Source: a virus
DNA length: 64,000 bases
Reading direction: 5' to 3' (one strand)
IMG/VR virus record: IMGVR_UViG_3300022935_001088
Coordinates: 1-64,000 of that record
The translations under genes were made by a program, and so were the position numbers. Below the pieces are notes generated by a model that saw only the letters and a program-made list of their open reading frames with translations, did no database searches and had not been told where the DNA came from. Positions within the stretch are counted from its first letter, which is position 1; every line of letters starts with the position of its first letter. This document shows, in pieces, positions 1 to 9,010 of this stretch.

Positions 1-71
1 TTACCTGGATTAGAGTGGTTGTTGACGTTTGGACAGCAGGAACAGTAAACAGTATATTGTTGAATCACTAA
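1..71 (+). CDS. 3' end of an upstream gene (partial)
   Basis: The frame that starts at base 3 is open from the window edge to a TAA at 69-71 and encodes 22 residues beginning TWIRVVVDVW. The hydrophobic, beta-like composition suits a virion structural protein. The next gene starts 10 bp later in the same direction, so this is probably the end of the preceding late gene. Too little is present to name it. Confidence 0.5.
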   Translation, partial: TWIRVVVDVWTAGTVNSILLNH

Positions 72-81
72 GAGATGAGTA

Positions 82-309
82 ATGGCGAAACAGACAATAA
101 ACATAGGTGCTTATGAATTTGATTTAAATGCAGACACACTACGTGATGCATTTGATAAAACAAATCAAAACTTCTCTGAGCTATACTCAACACCATATAC
201 ACCTTCAACTTCAACTGATTGGAACGGAACTCCGCCTACTACAGTAGGTGAAGCACTTGATCGTCTTGCTACAGTGGTTAAAAGTTTAAATGGTGGTACG
301 GGAGCATAA
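82..309 (+). CDS. small tail-fibre-associated structural protein
   Basis: A 75-aa protein. It contains the segment LRDAFDKTNQNFSELY (about residues 20-35), a motif common in short proteins and N-terminal segments that precede tail fibre genes in marine and enteric phages. A later TVGEALDRLATVV stretch could form a short coiled coil. It lies directly upstream of the long fibre-like gene, separated only by a late promoter, so a role in fibre attachment or trimer assembly is inferred from position. No enzymatic motif is visible. Confidence 0.6.
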   Translation: MAKQTINIGAYEFDLNADTLRDAFDKTNQNFSELYSTPYTPSTSTDWNGTPPTTVGEALDRLATVVKSLNGGTGA

Positions 310-310
310 C

Positions 311-318
311 GATAAATA
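311..318 (+). promoter_or_regulatory. T4-type late promoter GATAAATA
   Basis: GATAAATA differs from the T4 late consensus TATAAATA only in its first base and sits 29 bp before the start of the fibre-like gene. With T4 geometry the transcript would start near 324. A 6-bp inverted repeat (TATATT 325-330 with AATATA 336-341) follows and places the ribosome-site-like AGGA at the edge of the loop. Confidence 0.6.
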
Positions 319-346
319 CACTAGTATATTATAGGAATATAAAAGA

Positions 347-3124
347 ATGGCAAACAGAGTACCGTTAATTGTTGATATAAACGACAATAATAAAATAAAA
401 GAACTTCCGGTAGGCGATAATTTAGACCTAAGCGGAAGTGATATTTCGCAAGTTGGTAACATTACTTCAACTGGTGTTATCAGACAGGGCGGTTTACCTG
501 TTAGTACTTTTACTGGTGTTTATGCTGATCTACAAGGTCTTCCAAATATTCCTATTACTACAAGTGACCTTGTAAACGATGGTGACGGAAACCCAGGACT
601 AGTCTTTATTACAGCAGCAGACATTCCGCCATTTACAGATACACTAGCAGATGTTGTTGGCAGAGGACAAACTTCACTAGATGGTATTATTATTGCTACA
701 GCTACACTGGACGTAGGACTTAGCGTTGGTACCCAAAACAGTAATGTTGCTAACTTTACATTTAACAATGTTAACGATTTAACAGATACACCTGCACAAA
801 TAAAACTAAGACATTCAGATCAAGCACTAGGTAAACTAGCAGACATAACTTTTGACGGTGTTGACAACGCAGGTAATAGTGTTGATTTTGGACATTTAGA
901 AATGTCTGTATCTAACAACACACAAACAGGATTAGATTCCAGATACGAATTTTATGTACGTGGTGGCACAGGTTCAAACGGTTCACTACTAAACACATTT
1001 AGAGTTGACAAAAATGGTGTTACTGTAAACGGAAGAATAACTGGTGATATTGACAGTAATTCTTCAAGTACATTTAATGCTATTTCGTCGCAGTCACTAG
1101 CAGTAGCAAACACATTTACAATAGGTGATATTGTTATTGACGCAAGTCAAACATCAATACAATCAGGAACTACAAGACTTAATATTGGTTCTAACAATAC
1201 TAACATTACTATTGGTGGCAGTGGTAACACTGGCATTGATATTGAAACTGCAAAAGTAAACATCAATAATGTACTAGAAGTTGATGGTGAATTAAAAGCA
1301 CAAGCATTTCCACTTTCAGCAACATTTACAGGCGGCTTAAATGTAACTGGCACTGATCCAAATATGTTGTTGCGTTCAACAGATGCATTTAACAACAATG
1401 GTTCAACAGCAACATTTAAAATACAAAGTGACAGAAAGAACCCTGCTATCAACAGCGATATGGGTGAAATTGAATTTATTGGTCTTTCTGCACAAGATAG
1501 TTGGGCAAGTTATAGAACTGTTGCAAAAATTAGAGTTGGTACAGAAGATGACGAAAGCGTACTAAGTGCTAACCAAAGTTCATTCTTTTATAAATTTGAA
1601 GTATTTGATAACACACATACTCCTGTACAAACAGGTAACTACACAAGTATTCCATTTGTTATAGGTTATAACAGTGAACCATCAGGTGCTAGTGGCGATG
1701 CATACAAAGCAACTATTGTAAACTTTTATAATGCACAAGATGACTTTATTGTACTGGGTGGTTCAGTAGATGTTAACGGCTTCCCTAACAAGTTACTATG
1801 GGTAGATTACAGTACAGAAAATACAAGTGTACATGGTAACTTTACCGCAGGTGGTGATTTAACAGTTAACGGAACTGGTACAAGTTCTATTGCAGGTAAC
1901 CTAACAGTTACAGGTGACTTAACAATTAGTGGAACAACCACTACAGTTAACTCAACAACACTAGAAGTTACAGACCTAAACATTACTGTTGCAAAAGATG
2001 CAGCAAATGCTACCGCAGCAAACGGTGGTGGTTTAACAGTTGATCTAGGTACTGATGGTGCTGCAACACTAACTTATGCTAGTGCAACTGACCGTTGGCA
2101 GTTTGATAGAGATCTTGGTGCAAGCAACGTATATGCTACTAACTTTAATGGTGCATTAGTTGGTAATGCAGATACTGCAACTCAACTAGCAAACGCTCGT
2201 AGCATCAACAATGTTAGCTTTAATGGTACTGCTAACATTACTATTACAGCACAAACAGACTATGCACTAACCGCAGGTACAGGTATTAGTTTAGGATCAG
2301 GCGTTACTACGTGGAGTGGTGATGCAGCAAGAACTATTGAAAATACTGACCTAGGTAGTGATCAAGATATTATTAAAACCATTACTGTTGCAGACACTAT
2401 TGGCTCATTTGTAATGGCAGAAACTGGAAGTTACAGTGTAAGTGGTAACTCAGACGAATTTACATTTATTGGTAGCACAGCAATTGACATTGACATTGAT
2501 GCAACTAATGGTGCTATACAAATACTCAACACAGGTGTTACAGATCTTACAACAGGTACAGGTCTAAGCACAAATACAAACGCTACTGGTGCAGTAAGTA
2601 TTACTAACACTGACAGAGGTAGCGATCAAAACATATTTAAAACTGTTGCGGTAACAGGTTCAAACAGCATTGTAGCAGATTCAAACAGCGATACACTAAC
2701 TGTATCAGCTGGAAGTGGTATTTCATTAACTGGTAATGCAACCACTGACACATTAACTATTGCAAACAGTGGTGTTATTAGTATTGCAAACGGAACTGCA
2801 ACAAGTGTTACTAACAATGGTGCAGGTACATTTACAGTTAACAATACTGGTGTAACAAGTATTGCTGGTACTGCTAGTGAAGTTGAAGTTAGTGCATCAA
2901 CTGGTAGTGTTACTATTGGATTACCTGCAAGTATTCAAACTACAAACGCAACATTTACAGGTAGCTTAGTTGTTAACGGTAATACTACACTAGGTAACCA
3001 AGCAACAGATACACTAACTATCGGTGCACCTGACAGTAACACACCAACAAACACAGCAACACCTGCAGGGTATATGGAAATAGTACTCAACGGTACAACA
3101 GTATACATACCGTATTACACATAA
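347..3124 (+). CDS. tail-fibre-like structural protein, 925 aa
   Basis: A long protein rich in Thr, Asn, Ser, Gly and Val, built from repeated beta-type units. Examples are 'GNLTVTGDLTISGTTTTVN' (around residues 525-545), a segment of the 'NARSINNVSFNGTANITI' type common in trimeric phage fibres (around 620-640), and two 'GSDQ-IxKTxxV' repeats (around 670-780). It ends in GYMEIVLNGTTVYIPYYT, a terminus seen in marine phage fibre and adhesin proteins. It probably forms a trimeric fibre or spike on the virion. No intramolecular chaperone or enzyme domain is visible, so receptor specificity cannot be read. It follows a late promoter and heads the late cluster. Confidence 0.75.
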   Translation: MANRVPLIVDINDNNKIKELPVGDNLDLSGSDISQVGNITSTGVIRQGGLPVSTFTGVYADLQGLPNIPITTSDLVNDGDGNPGLVFITAADIPPFTDTLADVVGRGQTSLDGIIIATATLDVGLSVGTQNSNVANFTFNNVNDLTDTPAQIKLRHSDQALGKLADITFDGVDNAGNSVDFGHLEMSVSNNTQTGLDSRYEFYVRGGTGSNGSLLNTFRVDKNGVTVNGRITGDIDSNSSSTFNAISSQSLAVANTFTIGDIVIDASQTSIQSGTTRLNIGSNNTNITIGGSGNTGIDIETAKVNINNVLEVDGELKAQAFPLSATFTGGLNVTGTDPNMLLRSTDAFNNNGSTATFKIQSDRKNPAINSDMGEIEFIGLSAQDSWASYRTVAKIRVGTEDDESVLSANQSSFFYKFEVFDNTHTPVQTGNYTSIPFVIGYNSEPSGASGDAYKATIVNFYNAQDDFIVLGGSVDVNGFPNKLLWVDYSTENTSVHGNFTAGGDLTVNGTGTSSIAGNLTVTGDLTISGTTTTVNSTTLEVTDLNITVAKDAANATAANGGGLTVDLGTDGAATLTYASATDRWQFDRDLGASNVYATNFNGALVGNADTATQLANARSINNVSFNGTANITITAQTDYALTAGTGISLGSGVTTWSGDAARTIENTDLGSDQDIIKTITVADTIGSFVMAETGSYSVSGNSDEFTFIGSTAIDIDIDATNGAIQILNTGVTDLTTGTGLSTNTNATGAVSITNTDRGSDQNIFKTVAVTGSNSIVADSNSDTLTVSAGSGISLTGNATTDTLTIANSGVISIANGTATSVTNNGAGTFTVNNTGVTSIAGTASEVEVSASTGSVTIGLPASIQTTNATFTGSLVVNGNTTLGNQATDTLTIGAPDSNTPTNTATPAGYMEIVLNGTTVYIPYYT

Positions 3125-3134
3125 GGAATAGGCA

Positions 3135-3728
3135 ATGGAAAACTTTATTAGCATAGTATTTGATGAAAAACCAGATAGAAACTTTAGCAAAACATTCCTT
3201 GCATGTTTTGATAACATCAACGAATCACTAATGGAAGAAGAAACAGACTATGTTGTTTTTGAAGCAAAAGGTGGTAAAACTGTTTATCGTGTAGGTATTA
3301 AAGAATCTCCTAGTGATGCAGAAGCAGACAAACTAGCAGATCATCTGTACACACATTTATATACACAAGGTTATGACAACTTTGATATTGAAATTACAGG
3401 CGAAGATACTGACGAAGAAACTTATGATGGAGATGAGTTTTTTGAAGCATATGGTGTAATGTGGTACAACGACGATGATGAAATTGATGAAGCAGAATAC
3501 CGCGGACGTAAAGTAAAACTTGGCAAGCCTATGCAAGGCGATGTTAAAAAATTTAAAGTATATGTAAAGAATCCAAAGGGTAATATTGTAAAAGTTAACT
3601 TTGGTGACAAGACTATGCGTATTAAAAAGTCTAACCCAGCACGTAGACGTTCATTCCGTGCTAGACATAATTGCGATAATCCAGGACCTCGTCATAAGGC
3701 ACGTTACTGGTCATGTAGGAAGTGGTAA
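3135..3728 (+). CDS. conserved phage protein with Cys/Arg-rich C-terminus
   Basis: A 197-aa protein. The first ~115 residues are acidic (many Asp and Glu). The last ~60 are strongly basic and end in a Cys- and aromatic-rich block containing RRRSFRARHNC and KARYWSCRKW. Similar basic Cys-containing tails end proteins in the late regions of other large phages; their function is not established, though nucleic-acid contact or metal binding is possible. It starts 10 bp after the fibre gene and lies one base before the next gene, so it belongs to the same late operon. Function unknown. Confidence 0.65.
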   Translation: MENFISIVFDEKPDRNFSKTFLACFDNINESLMEEETDYVVFEAKGGKTVYRVGIKESPSDAEADKLADHLYTHLYTQGYDNFDIEITGEDTDEETYDGDEFFEAYGVMWYNDDDEIDEAEYRGRKVKLGKPMQGDVKKFKVYVKNPKGNIVKVNFGDKTMRIKKSNPARRRSFRARHNCDNPGPRHKARYWSCRKW

Positions 3729-3729
3729 G

Positions 3730-4059
3730 ATGTTATTAAGAGAATTTTTTAACAGCGAACAAGATTCACAAAAGGTACGTTTTGACTATGATGTAGTTGA
3801 TGACGTGCATCAATTTATGATTAATGATCCTATGTTCTATCGTAGAACATATTATCCAGCGGTTTCTAATATGTGCAGCCAACACAAAAAAGGCGTACAA
3901 ATAGATCCACGCAGTTCATTAGAACCTATTATTTTAAATGCTTGCAAACAGTATGTAGAAAAGTTTCAAGTTAATGCAGATTCTGAAAAATTACTTGATG
4001 AAGAAGAAATTGAATTGTTGGCTTGTAAAATATATGATATTGAAACAGGAGCCAACTAA
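3730..4059 (+). CDS. hypothetical protein with MLLREFF leader
   Basis: A 109-aa protein. The ATG at 3730 was chosen because it directly follows the previous stop and gives the N-terminus MLLREFFNSEQ, which matches the leaders of several downstream proteins; the open frame extends further upstream but only over the preceding gene. The body is mixed alpha helix with no recognised domain. Its stop overlaps the next ATG by one base. The shared leader suggests a common fate with its neighbours, possibly packaging in the head. Confidence 0.65.
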   Translation: MLLREFFNSEQDSQKVRFDYDVVDDVHQFMINDPMFYRRTYYPAVSNMCSQHKKGVQIDPRSSLEPIILNACKQYVEKFQVNADSEKLLDEEEIELLACKIYDIETGAN

Positions 4060-4646
4060 TGAGACTCAGAGAAATATTTGAGGCACCAACTAGAACGGCA
4101 GTAATGGCCTTTGGTCGTATGAACCCGCCCACTATTGGTCATGCAAAACTAGTAGAAAAGATTAAAAACCTACCAGGTGACCACTATGTATTTCTAAGTC
4201 AGTCACAAAAACCTGCAACTGATCCTTTGTCATTTACAGACAAACTAAGATACGCTAAATTTTTCTTTCCAGAAATTACTATTGGACATCCTGAAGTAAG
4301 AACTATTATACAAGCTCTACAAAAAGTACAAGAATTAGGATACGATCATCTAATATATGTTGCAGGATCAGATCGTGTTAAATCATTTGAAGAATTACTA
4401 AACAAGTATAACGGTAAAGATTATACATTTAAAAATATACAAGTTGTAAGTGCCGGTGAACGTGATCCAGACGCAGACGGAGCAGAAGGCATGAGTGCAA
4501 GTAAAATGCGTCAAGCAGCGGCAGAAGGCGATTTAGATTCTTTTAAACAAGGAGTACCTAATCCAGAAGTTGCAGACGAAATGTATGCAGCAGTAAGATC
4601 AGGAATGGGTATTAGAGACGAGGAAACCGCAGATGCTACTACGTGA
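4059..4646 (+). CDS. nucleotidyltransferase (cytidylyltransferase-like), 195 aa
   Basis: After a short leader (MRLREIFEA) comes a nucleotidylyltransferase fold: AVMAFGRMNPPTIGH at residues 14-28, where TxGH stands in for the usual HxGH. A VAGSDRVK stretch and a C-terminal SASKMRQAA match the ISSTxIR-type nucleotide-binding end. The family joins a nucleotide to a phosphorylated small molecule (NMN, phosphopantetheine, glycerol-3-phosphate and others); the substrate is not readable. The leader ends in IFE before Ala, the pattern cut by T4-type prohead proteases, so the enzyme may be carried inside the capsid (inference). It overlaps the next gene by 14 bp. Confidence 0.75.
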   Translation: MRLREIFEAPTRTAVMAFGRMNPPTIGHAKLVEKIKNLPGDHYVFLSQSQKPATDPLSFTDKLRYAKFFFPEITIGHPEVRTIIQALQKVQELGYDHLIYVAGSDRVKSFEELLNKYNGKDYTFKNIQVVSAGERDPDADGAEGMSASKMRQAAAEGDLDSFKQGVPNPEVADEMYAAVRSGMGIRDEETADATT

Positions 4647-6471
4647 ACTATTTTATAAAACATTAAACGAAGCAACACTAAGACGTGGCAGCAGAGGCGA
4701 CGAAGTTAAAGCAATGCAAAGAGCATTGGGTATTAGACCAGCAGATGGTATCTTTGGTCCTGCTACAGAAAGAGCTGTTAGAAATTTTCAAACAGCAGCA
4801 AAAATTACCGTTGACGGTATTGCAGGTGGACAAACACAAGCAGCAATTCGTAAATTTGCAGAAGAACCAGGTGCATCAAGCGACTATGGTCAAATAAGAC
4901 CTGGCACCGATTGGAGTGCATTAGATCCAGGTGAAATTGAACTTACACTAAGACAAGAACCAGCAGCACAAGAACCAGCAGCACAAGAACCAACAGGTGT
5001 CGGACGTGGTGACGGCGGTGCAGAAGCAGCTCGTAGAGCAGCAGACAACAATGGACAACCACGTGGTTCAGAAGCTGATGTAATGAGTCAACAAGTTGCA
5101 GAACCAGAAAACGGTTGGCAAGATGTTGATCCACAGTTTGCACAAGGTCTTCCAGACGGATATCAAATAAAACGTGGTCGTGTAGACGGTGAAGATATGT
5201 TCTTACTTATACGTCCAAATGGTACAGAAGAAACAAGTAATGATCTACAAGGACTAATACGTGTTGCACAAGCAGATATCGAAGCAGATCAAGAACGTGC
5301 AGCCGGTGCAGGCATAGACGGTCGAGATGCACAACGAGCTCAGGGCATGGGCATAGAACGCCCTGCAGATCCTGCAAGCACAATGCGTGACAATGAGATT
5401 GAAGGTACTGGTCAATGGCGTATTACTCCGTCACCAAACAATCCTACTACTTTTGTTGTTAGACGTCCAGACGGCAGTATTGACACAAGTTTCAACAATG
5501 GTAATCCGTTTACAAGATCTAAAGCAGATGGTGAAGGTCAACAATACATTGACAGATTAAACAGAGAGCAAGGAACAGCAGACGAACCAGAAGTTACTGG
5601 ATCAGGTCGTGGCGACGGCAATGCAGAAGTTGCAGCAAGACGTGAAGAAGCAGCAAGACAAGCAACCGAAGAGTTTGTTAGAGCACAAGTTGCTGAACTA
5701 ACTAGAGTACGTGCAACCATGCCAAACGATCAACTAATACAAACTATTACTCAACGTGCAGTTGAACAAGGTCTAAACAACAACTGGAGAGAACGTGGTG
5801 CTATGGCTGCATATATTGCAGAGCTAGTACCAACAGTTGATAGAACTACACCTACTCCAACTGCAAGCACAGATTCTCCTACTTTACAAAGTCCAGAAGT
5901 AGGCGGCGATTCAGAAGTACAAAGACCTTCAACTACAACAACTCCAGGTGGTTCAAATCAAACAACACCAGGTCTAGGCGGAGTGCAAGAACCTGAAGCA
6001 GCACCGAGTGTAGACAGTGCTACAGCAACAGCACAACAAATATCAAGATTCCAACAAGCATACGGCAGCGGCAGCGATGGACAACTTCCGGCACTGTTCC
6101 GTGACAGATTTTTAAACCCTGCACTAAACTATCAACAAAACTCACCAGCAGAAGAAACACAAAGTTTAAATGCTATGAAAGCACTTCAAGCAGAACTTGC
6201 AGGTGAAATACCGCAAGCAGTTGCTAGAGTCACTATTGAAAGAATGTTACAATCTGACTTTGGCGGAGAAGTAAGAGGTGAAGCTACTTTCTCAGGGCTC
6301 ATCAATGAACTAAAAGGAATGGTTCAAGAACTTCAAGGCGATCCTGAACTTAGAACACAAGCAGAATACTATCAAATAAAACTAGCAGTTATTGAAAAAC
6401 TAATGCAAGATATGGCAAGACCAAATGAAAGTGTTGAGCTAGATAGAATTAAGATGTTAGCAGGTGTGTAA
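4633..6471 (+). CDS. peptidoglycan-binding-domain protein, 612 aa
   Basis: Residues 15-77 form a peptidoglycan-binding domain of the PG_binding_1 type, with RGSRGDEVKAMQRAL and the signature DGIFGPATERAVRNFQ. A long low-complexity Gln/Glu/Pro/Ala-rich linker follows, including the repeat QEPAAQEPAAQEP. Two 'G(Y/W)-I-RP(N/D)G' segments come next, and a helical C-terminus ends DRIKMLAGV. The leader MLLRELFYKTLNE followed by Ala again looks like a prohead-protease site. No lytic catalytic domain is visible, so binding to the host cell wall or a virion role is more likely than lysis. It overlaps both neighbours. Confidence 0.7.
   Translation: MLLRELFYKTLNEATLRRGSRGDEVKAMQRALGIRPADGIFGPATERAVRNFQTAAKITVDGIAGGQTQAAIRKFAEEPGASSDYGQIRPGTDWSALDPGEIELTLRQEPAAQEPAAQEPTGVGRGDGGAEAARRAADNNGQPRGSEADVMSQQVAEPENGWQDVDPQFAQGLPDGYQIKRGRVDGEDMFLLIRPNGTEETSNDLQGLIRVAQADIEADQERAAGAGIDGRDAQRAQGMGIERPADPASTMRDNEIEGTGQWRITPSPNNPTTFVVRRPDGSIDTSFNNGNPFTRSKADGEGQQYIDRLNREQGTADEPEVTGSGRGDGNAEVAARREEAARQATEEFVRAQVAELTRVRATMPNDQLIQTITQRAVEQGLNNNWRERGAMAAYIAELVPTVDRTTPTPTASTDSPTLQSPEVGGDSEVQRPSTTTTPGGSNQTTPGLGGVQEPEAAPSVDSATATAQQISRFQQAYGSGSDGQLPALFRDRFLNPALNYQQNSPAEETQSLNAMKALQAELAGEIPQAVARVTIERMLQSDFGGEVRGEATFSGLINELKGMVQELQGDPELRTQAEYYQIKLAVIEKLMQDMARPNESVELDRIKMLAGV
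4954..4992 (+). repeat. 15-bp tandem repeat in the Gln/Glu/Pro/Ala linker
   Basis: The unit CAAGAACCAGCAGCA occurs at 4954-4968 and 4969-4983, and a partial third copy follows to about 4992. It encodes QEPAA units in the linker of the peptidoglycan-binding protein. Copy number could change by slippage without breaking the frame, because the unit is a multiple of three. Confidence 0.8.
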
Positions 6472-6692
6472 TGGATTTAGAAGAACTCAAAAGATTAGCA
6501 GGTGTAAACGAGCCACAACCTTGGCAAAACACTGTATCTCTTGAGAATATATCACACACTGCAAATGAACTAAAACAAAAAGAACGTGAGCTAGGATTAA
6601 AGCCAGGCGATGCTGATTGGTTTAAACTTTGGTTTAGTTTACCACATATGACAGGATCTGTTAATTCAAAGTTTAGAGGACGCAAGAAATGA
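6471..6692 (+). CDS. small hypothetical protein, 73 aa
   Basis: The protein begins MDLEELKRLAGVNE and is otherwise hydrophilic, with Trp residues in WFKLWFSLPHM. The first residues repeat the LxxLAGV motif that ends the preceding protein and appears again in the gene at 9516. The start codon follows immediately on the upstream stop (TAATGG) and the end overlaps the next gene by 4 bp, so it is translationally coupled. No domain recognised. Confidence 0.6.
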   Translation: MDLEELKRLAGVNEPQPWQNTVSLENISHTANELKQKERELGLKPGDADWFKLWFSLPHMTGSVNSKFRGRKK

Positions 6693-7381
6693 AAATAGAT
6701 CAACTAGACGAAGGCGTTGGACGCATTGTAAAAGGTGTTAACACTACACCCGATGTTGATGTAGATCAAGTTTCTAAAGAAGCAGCAAAGTTTGGCTTCA
6801 AAGTAGACAAAGATGGACGTCCTCCGCTTATTACTAAAAAATCTAAAAACAATCCTAACACAATGTTTAACCTAGGCCTAACAGAAGGATTTAATCCTTT
6901 GAGTTGGTTTGAAGGTGGACTAGCAAACAATCCAGAATACAAAGCATGGAAGCGTATATATGTGCGTAATCCACAACGTGCTGAAATGACTTTTAGAAAA
7001 AAACACAAAGAGTTTCTTGCTTACTACAATGACAAAGAAGAAGTAAACAGTAGTAAAACGTTTACTGATTATGAATTGGCTCTTATGGAGGGCGGCCATA
7101 GCATAGAAGATTTAGACAAACCAACTCCGTCTATTTCTGATCTTGCTAGTAAACACAATGTACCTGTAAAACAAATTCTTAAACAATTAGAAATGGGCAT
7201 TGAAGTTGAATATGAACATACTAGTAATTTTGAAGTTGCAAAAGAAATTGCACTAGATCATATTGCTGAAGATCCAAGTTATTATGATAATTTAAAATTT
7301 GTTGAAGGCTTTGCAAGCGATGCACAACGCAAAGCAGCATTTGCTAATGGATACAAACCTAAAAAGAAAAAGAAGTCATGA
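6689..7381 (+). CDS. DUF5661-like protein, 230 aa
   Basis: The leader MKIDQLDEG is followed by a region of unknown fold. Near residues 165-210 is a segment with VPVKQILKQLEMGIEVE, a short EHT stretch and IALDHIAEDPSYY, which resembles DUF5661, a small helical domain common in phage virion and bacterial proteins. The C-terminus is lysine-rich (YKPKKKKKS). DUF5661 has no established function. It sits in an overlapping late operon. Confidence 0.6.
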   Translation: MKIDQLDEGVGRIVKGVNTTPDVDVDQVSKEAAKFGFKVDKDGRPPLITKKSKNNPNTMFNLGLTEGFNPLSWFEGGLANNPEYKAWKRIYVRNPQRAEMTFRKKHKEFLAYYNDKEEVNSSKTFTDYELALMEGGHSIEDLDKPTPSISDLASKHNVPVKQILKQLEMGIEVEYEHTSNFEVAKEIALDHIAEDPSYYDNLKFVEGFASDAQRKAAFANGYKPKKKKKS

Positions 7382-8448
7382 GATTAAGAGAACTTATATA
7401 TGAAAACGAAATAGCCAGTACTACTGAAATTTTCGTAGACATGGATGGAGTTCTTGCAGACTTTTTTACAGAATGGAAAAAACTTATAGGACAAGGTTGG
7501 AGAGATATTACGGATATCAAACCAGCACTACAAAAGATTAGAGACACTGAAAACTTTTGGTTAGACTTGCCTATGACTGCTAATGCACAAAACTTATTAA
7601 ATCTTATTAAGGATGTTAGAGGCGAGTACAATATACTAAGCTCACCATTACCAGATGATCCTAATTCAGAACCACACAAACGTGAATGGATTGAAAATAA
7701 TTTAAATTTCTTTCCACCAAAGCGTGTTATTATTACACACGACAAAGCAAGATATGCTACACAAAGAGATGGTACTCCTAACATACTAATTGATGACTAC
7801 GGTGTTAACATACGCAACTGGGAAGGTGCAGGTGGTGTTGGTTTTAAATATAAAGATCACAAGTTTGAAAGAACTGCTGATGCTATTAAACAGCATATAC
7901 AAGAGCCTGTAGAAGAAAACTTTGCTGAAAGTGTAGATTTAGTTGAAAACCCTCTAATAATAATTGCTATTCTAGCAAGAACTGCTGCTCCAGAACTTAG
8001 TAAGCGTGGACTGCAATGGTTACATAGAGTTGTGCAAAAAAACTTTAAACAACCTCTTAAGGCTACAGAAAAAGAAGCTCAACAAATAGACAAAGTTCTT
8101 ACTAAGATGGAAAATGCTCAACGAAAAGCAGATAGATTTAATGCTAACGTTAGAGCAGGTGAGCATATGGATCAGGGTAAAGCAGAAGCTGCTGAAAAGA
8201 TTGTACATTTAGGTAAGCAGGAAATTGCTAAAATACTAAAAGGTATAGAAAAGACTATTGAAAGTATAGACGAAAACTTTGCTGACGGTAAGAAGAAAGG
8301 CAAAAGCCGTCCGGGTAGAGTTAAAAAAGCAGGTGCTAGTTGTAAAGGTAGTGTAACTAGTTTACGTAAAAAAGCAAAAAAGTATAGTGGTGAACGAGGC
8401 AAAATGTATCATTGGTGTGCTAACATGAAATCAGGTAGGAATAAATAG
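7378..8448 (+). CDS. HAD phosphatase (5'-nucleotidase-like) fused to a basic Cys-containing tail
   Basis: Residues ~16-185 are a HAD hydrolase: motif I is FVDMDGVLADF (Asp21, Asp23), and a later LIDDYGVNI supplies the motif IV acids, as in deoxyribonucleotidase (NT5C)-like enzymes that dephosphorylate nucleoside monophosphates. The middle ~100 residues are helical. The last ~50 are very basic with a GRVKKAGASCKGSV segment and the end KMYHWCANMKSGR, a tail also found on other phage proteins. The leader MRLRELIYENE matches its neighbours. Phosphatase activity is likely; the natural substrate and the role of the tail are unknown. Confidence 0.7.
   Translation: MRLRELIYENEIASTTEIFVDMDGVLADFFTEWKKLIGQGWRDITDIKPALQKIRDTENFWLDLPMTANAQNLLNLIKDVRGEYNILSSPLPDDPNSEPHKREWIENNLNFFPPKRVIITHDKARYATQRDGTPNILIDDYGVNIRNWEGAGGVGFKYKDHKFERTADAIKQHIQEPVEENFAESVDLVENPLIIIAILARTAAPELSKRGLQWLHRVVQKNFKQPLKATEKEAQQIDKVLTKMENAQRKADRFNANVRAGEHMDQGKAEAAEKIVHLGKQEIAKILKGIEKTIESIDENFADGKKKGKSRPGRVKKAGASCKGSVTSLRKKAKKYSGERGKMYHWCANMKSGRNK
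8440..8447 (+). promoter_or_regulatory. possible late promoter AATAAATA
   Basis: AATAAATA matches the T4 late consensus at seven of eight bases and ends just before the gene at 8453. With T4 spacing the transcript would begin at or next to that ATG, so it would be nearly leaderless. It overlaps the end of the upstream coding sequence, so a chance match is possible. Confidence 0.3.
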
Positions 8449-8452
8449 TAGT

Positions 8453-8977
8453 ATGAAAATATTTGAAATAGTAGAAGGTAACCTAGTATTAGATAAAAGC
8501 CGTTTACGCTCACATATCATTAGTTTAATCGCAGATAAAGTTGCACAAACAGATGATATTGAACAACTTGCAGAATGGTTAAAGTTTATTGTAGGTAAAG
8601 AACTAAAACCTCGTTCAGGTAGTGACCATCGCTATGTAATTTCAGATGAAGATATTAAAGAAGCATTTCTAGAAGCACACGGTAATAGTAAAGTATACAA
8701 CAAATGCTGGAAAGGTTATCGCAAAGTAAAAGGTAAGAAGCGTGGCGAAAAAGGCTCTTGTGTTAAAGAAGACGCAAGTGCAGGTGCAACTAGTTCAGGT
8801 AATATTGCTAGTGTTGCAAATCCTCGTGCAGCATATGCTAAGATCAAACGTGACAAATACGGTGTTCCTATAGCACCACAACGTAAAAATTCAGACGGCA
8901 CAGCCAAAAATGCACTAGATGGAAAAGACACTCTAATGGCTAGTGCTAAACCCAAAACAATAAAACGAGCCTCGTAA
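8453..8977 (+). CDS. hypothetical virion-region protein with CWKGYRK motif
   Basis: A 174-aa protein. The leader MKIFEIVEG again fits an [LI]xE cleavage pattern. The middle holds KCWKGYRKVKGKKRGEK and then SCV, a basic two-cysteine block that recurs in late-region proteins of large phages. A GATSSGNIASVANPRAAYAK segment follows, also typical of such proteins. The end is basic. The cysteine block may bind metal or nucleic acid; function is not known. A late promoter follows it. Confidence 0.6.
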   Translation: MKIFEIVEGNLVLDKSRLRSHIISLIADKVAQTDDIEQLAEWLKFIVGKELKPRSGSDHRYVISDEDIKEAFLEAHGNSKVYNKCWKGYRKVKGKKRGEKGSCVKEDASAGATSSGNIASVANPRAAYAKIKRDKYGVPIAPQRKNSDGTAKNALDGKDTLMASAKPKTIKRAS

Positions 8978-8988
8978 GACGTTGCCTT

Positions 8989-9010
8989 GATAAATACATT
9001 ATAGTATTTA
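8989..9010 (+). promoter_or_regulatory. late promoter embedded in a hairpin
   Basis: GATAAATA lies at 8989-8996. TAAATAC (8991-8997) is perfectly complementary to GTATTTA (9004-9010) across a 6-base loop, and the Shine-Dalgarno GGAG (9011-9014) abuts the right arm. A transcript started from this promoter should begin near 9002 in the loop and so lack the left arm. A read-through transcript would form the hairpin next to the ribosome site. This architecture suggests late-specific translation of the gene at 9022. Confidence 0.6.

Noticed and set aside
4943-5143. − strand frame rich in Leu, Val and His opposite the Gln/Glu/Pro/Ala linker
   Set aside because: Low-complexity antisense of the tandem repeat region; no start signal.
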